Of a stretch of 7,513 nucleotides of DNA, positions 6,968 through 7,513 are shown piece by piece (position 1 is the stretch's first letter; each line of letters starts with the position of its first letter). The stretch lies in contig CAYNLG010000119.1 of the NCBI GenBank assembly GCA_964397995.1, positions 1-7,513 on the forward strand, in the 5' to 3' direction. This DNA comes from CAYNLG01 sp964397995. Its GTDB lineage: Bacteria; Planctomycetota; Phycisphaerae; FEN-1346. The position numbers and the translations under genes were made by a program. Under the pieces are notes generated by a model. The model was not told the origin of the DNA and did no database searches. It saw only the letters and a program-made list of their open reading frames with translations.

Positions 6968-7513
6968 AGGCCCTCCTTCAGTTCGCGCAGCGTGTTCAGG
7001 GCCTCGATTGGCGTCATGCGGTCCAGGTCCAGCCGCCGCACCGCGTCGGCCAGGGCCGCCTCCGGCCCGCCGAACAGGGTCAGCTGGACCGCCCGGGGCC
7101 CGCCGTCGTCCGCGGCCGCGCGGGCGGCGATCTTCGGCCGCCCCTCCGCGTCCACGTGCGCCGCCTCCAGCTCCCCCAGCAGGTGCCGCGCCCGGTCCAC
7201 CACCTCGCGCGGCACACCGGCCAAGCGCGCGACGTGCACGCCGTAGCTCTTGTCGGTGCCGCCCGGGACGATCTTGTGCAGGAAGACGACCTCGTCCTGC
7301 CACTCGCGGACGGCGACGTTGAAGTTCGCGACGCCCTGCAGGACGTCCTCCAACTCGGTGAGCTCGTGGTAATGGGTGGCGAAGAGGGTGCGGCAGCGTG
7401 TCCGCTCCGCGAGGTGCTCCGTGGCCGCCCACGCCAGGGCCACCCCGTCGAACGTGCTCGTGCCGCGCCCCACCTCGTCCAGCACGACCAGGCTCCGCTC
7501 GGTCGCGTTGTTG
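6964..7513 (-). CDS. mutS: DNA mismatch repair protein MutS, C-terminal part (partial, 5' end outside window)
   Basis: MutS recognises base mismatches and small loops and recruits MutL; its C-terminal ATPase domain drives the sliding-clamp switch. The visible 182 residues begin at NNATERSLVVLDEVGRGTST, the Walker B region of the ABC-type ATPase, followed by the histidine switch ATHYHELTEL and VPGGTDKSYGVHVARLAGVP, a hallmark of MutS1. A variable linker follows, then QLTLF (bases 7072-7086), a good match to the beta-clamp-binding motif found in this linker of MutS proteins. The terminal helical region ends TPIEALNTLRELKEGL, as in the usual dimerisation and helix-turn-helix segment, so this is mismatch-repair MutS and not MutS2 (no Smr domain). 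The last codons (Lys-Glu-Gly-Leu-stop) also encode the ribosome binding site and GTG start of the next gene. The mismatch-binding domains lie beyond the window. Confidence 0.96.
   Translation of the reverse strand, partial: NNATERSLVVLDEVGRGTSTFDGVALAWAATEHLAERTRCRTLFATHYHELTELEDVLQGVANFNVAVREWQDEVVFLHKIVPGGTDKSYGVHVARLAGVPREVVDRARHLLGELEAAHVDAEGRPKIAARAAADDGGPRAVQLTLFGGPEAALADAVRRLDLDRMTPIEALNTLRELKEGL
6972..6978 (-). promoter_or_regulatory. Ribosome binding site of the exported-protein gene, inside the mutS 3' end
   Basis: AAGGAGG on the - strand, 4 nt (GCCT) before the GTG at 6965-6967. It overlaps the last mutS codons and supports the GTG start and translational coupling of the two genes. 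Confidence 0.75.

Noticed and set aside
5219..7246. 675-codon open frame on the + strand, antisense to the exported-protein gene and mutS
   Set aside because: Same compositional artefact: Arg/Pro/Gln/Val-rich without motifs, and it runs across the mutS end and the intergenic promoter region.

Overview
The window is a very GC-rich, densely packed bacterial chromosomal segment. Almost every third codon position is G or C, so long spurious open frames run antisense to the real genes. It holds six protein genes: one partial gene on the + strand at the left edge and five on the - strand, the last running off the right edge. There are no RNA genes, insertion sequences, CRISPR arrays or gene-free stretches over 300 bases. 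The lineage cannot be fixed from the sequence. A full-type MutS argues against most actinobacteria. The mix of a STAS protein, a D-aminoacylase-type enzyme and an exported protein with an unusual peptidase-like motif would suit a high-GC Planctomycetota member, but that is only a guess.

Layout from left to right: (1) the 3' part of proB, glutamate 5-kinase with a C-terminal PUA domain, reading right; (2) comEC, a DNA-uptake channel protein with a metallo-beta-lactamase-like domain, reading left, whose 3' end overlaps the proB 3' end by 20 bp tail to tail; (3) an N-acyl-D-amino-acid deacylase gene, overlapping the comEC start by 4 bp (ATGA); (4) a small STAS-domain (anti-sigma-factor-antagonist type) gene; (5) a 122-bp intergenic region with a good sigma70-type promoter (TTGACA, 17 bp, CAGAAT) facing gene 4; (6) a gene for an exported 539-residue protein with a peptidase-MA-like but apparently degenerate HELVEH motif; (7) the 3' end of mutS, which overlaps gene 6 by 4 bp (GTGA).

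The - strand genes form two transcription units in tandem: mutS-exported protein, and STAS-deacylase-comEC, with the promoter (and perhaps a weak terminator) between them. The ATGA and GTGA overlaps suggest translational coupling. A functional link between the STAS regulator, the D-amino acid enzyme and DNA uptake is possible but rests only on gene order. I do not see a clearly new multi-gene system. The best leads are the peptidase-like exported protein coupled to mutS, the STAS-deacylase-comEC operon, and the HxHxDH motif in ComEC.
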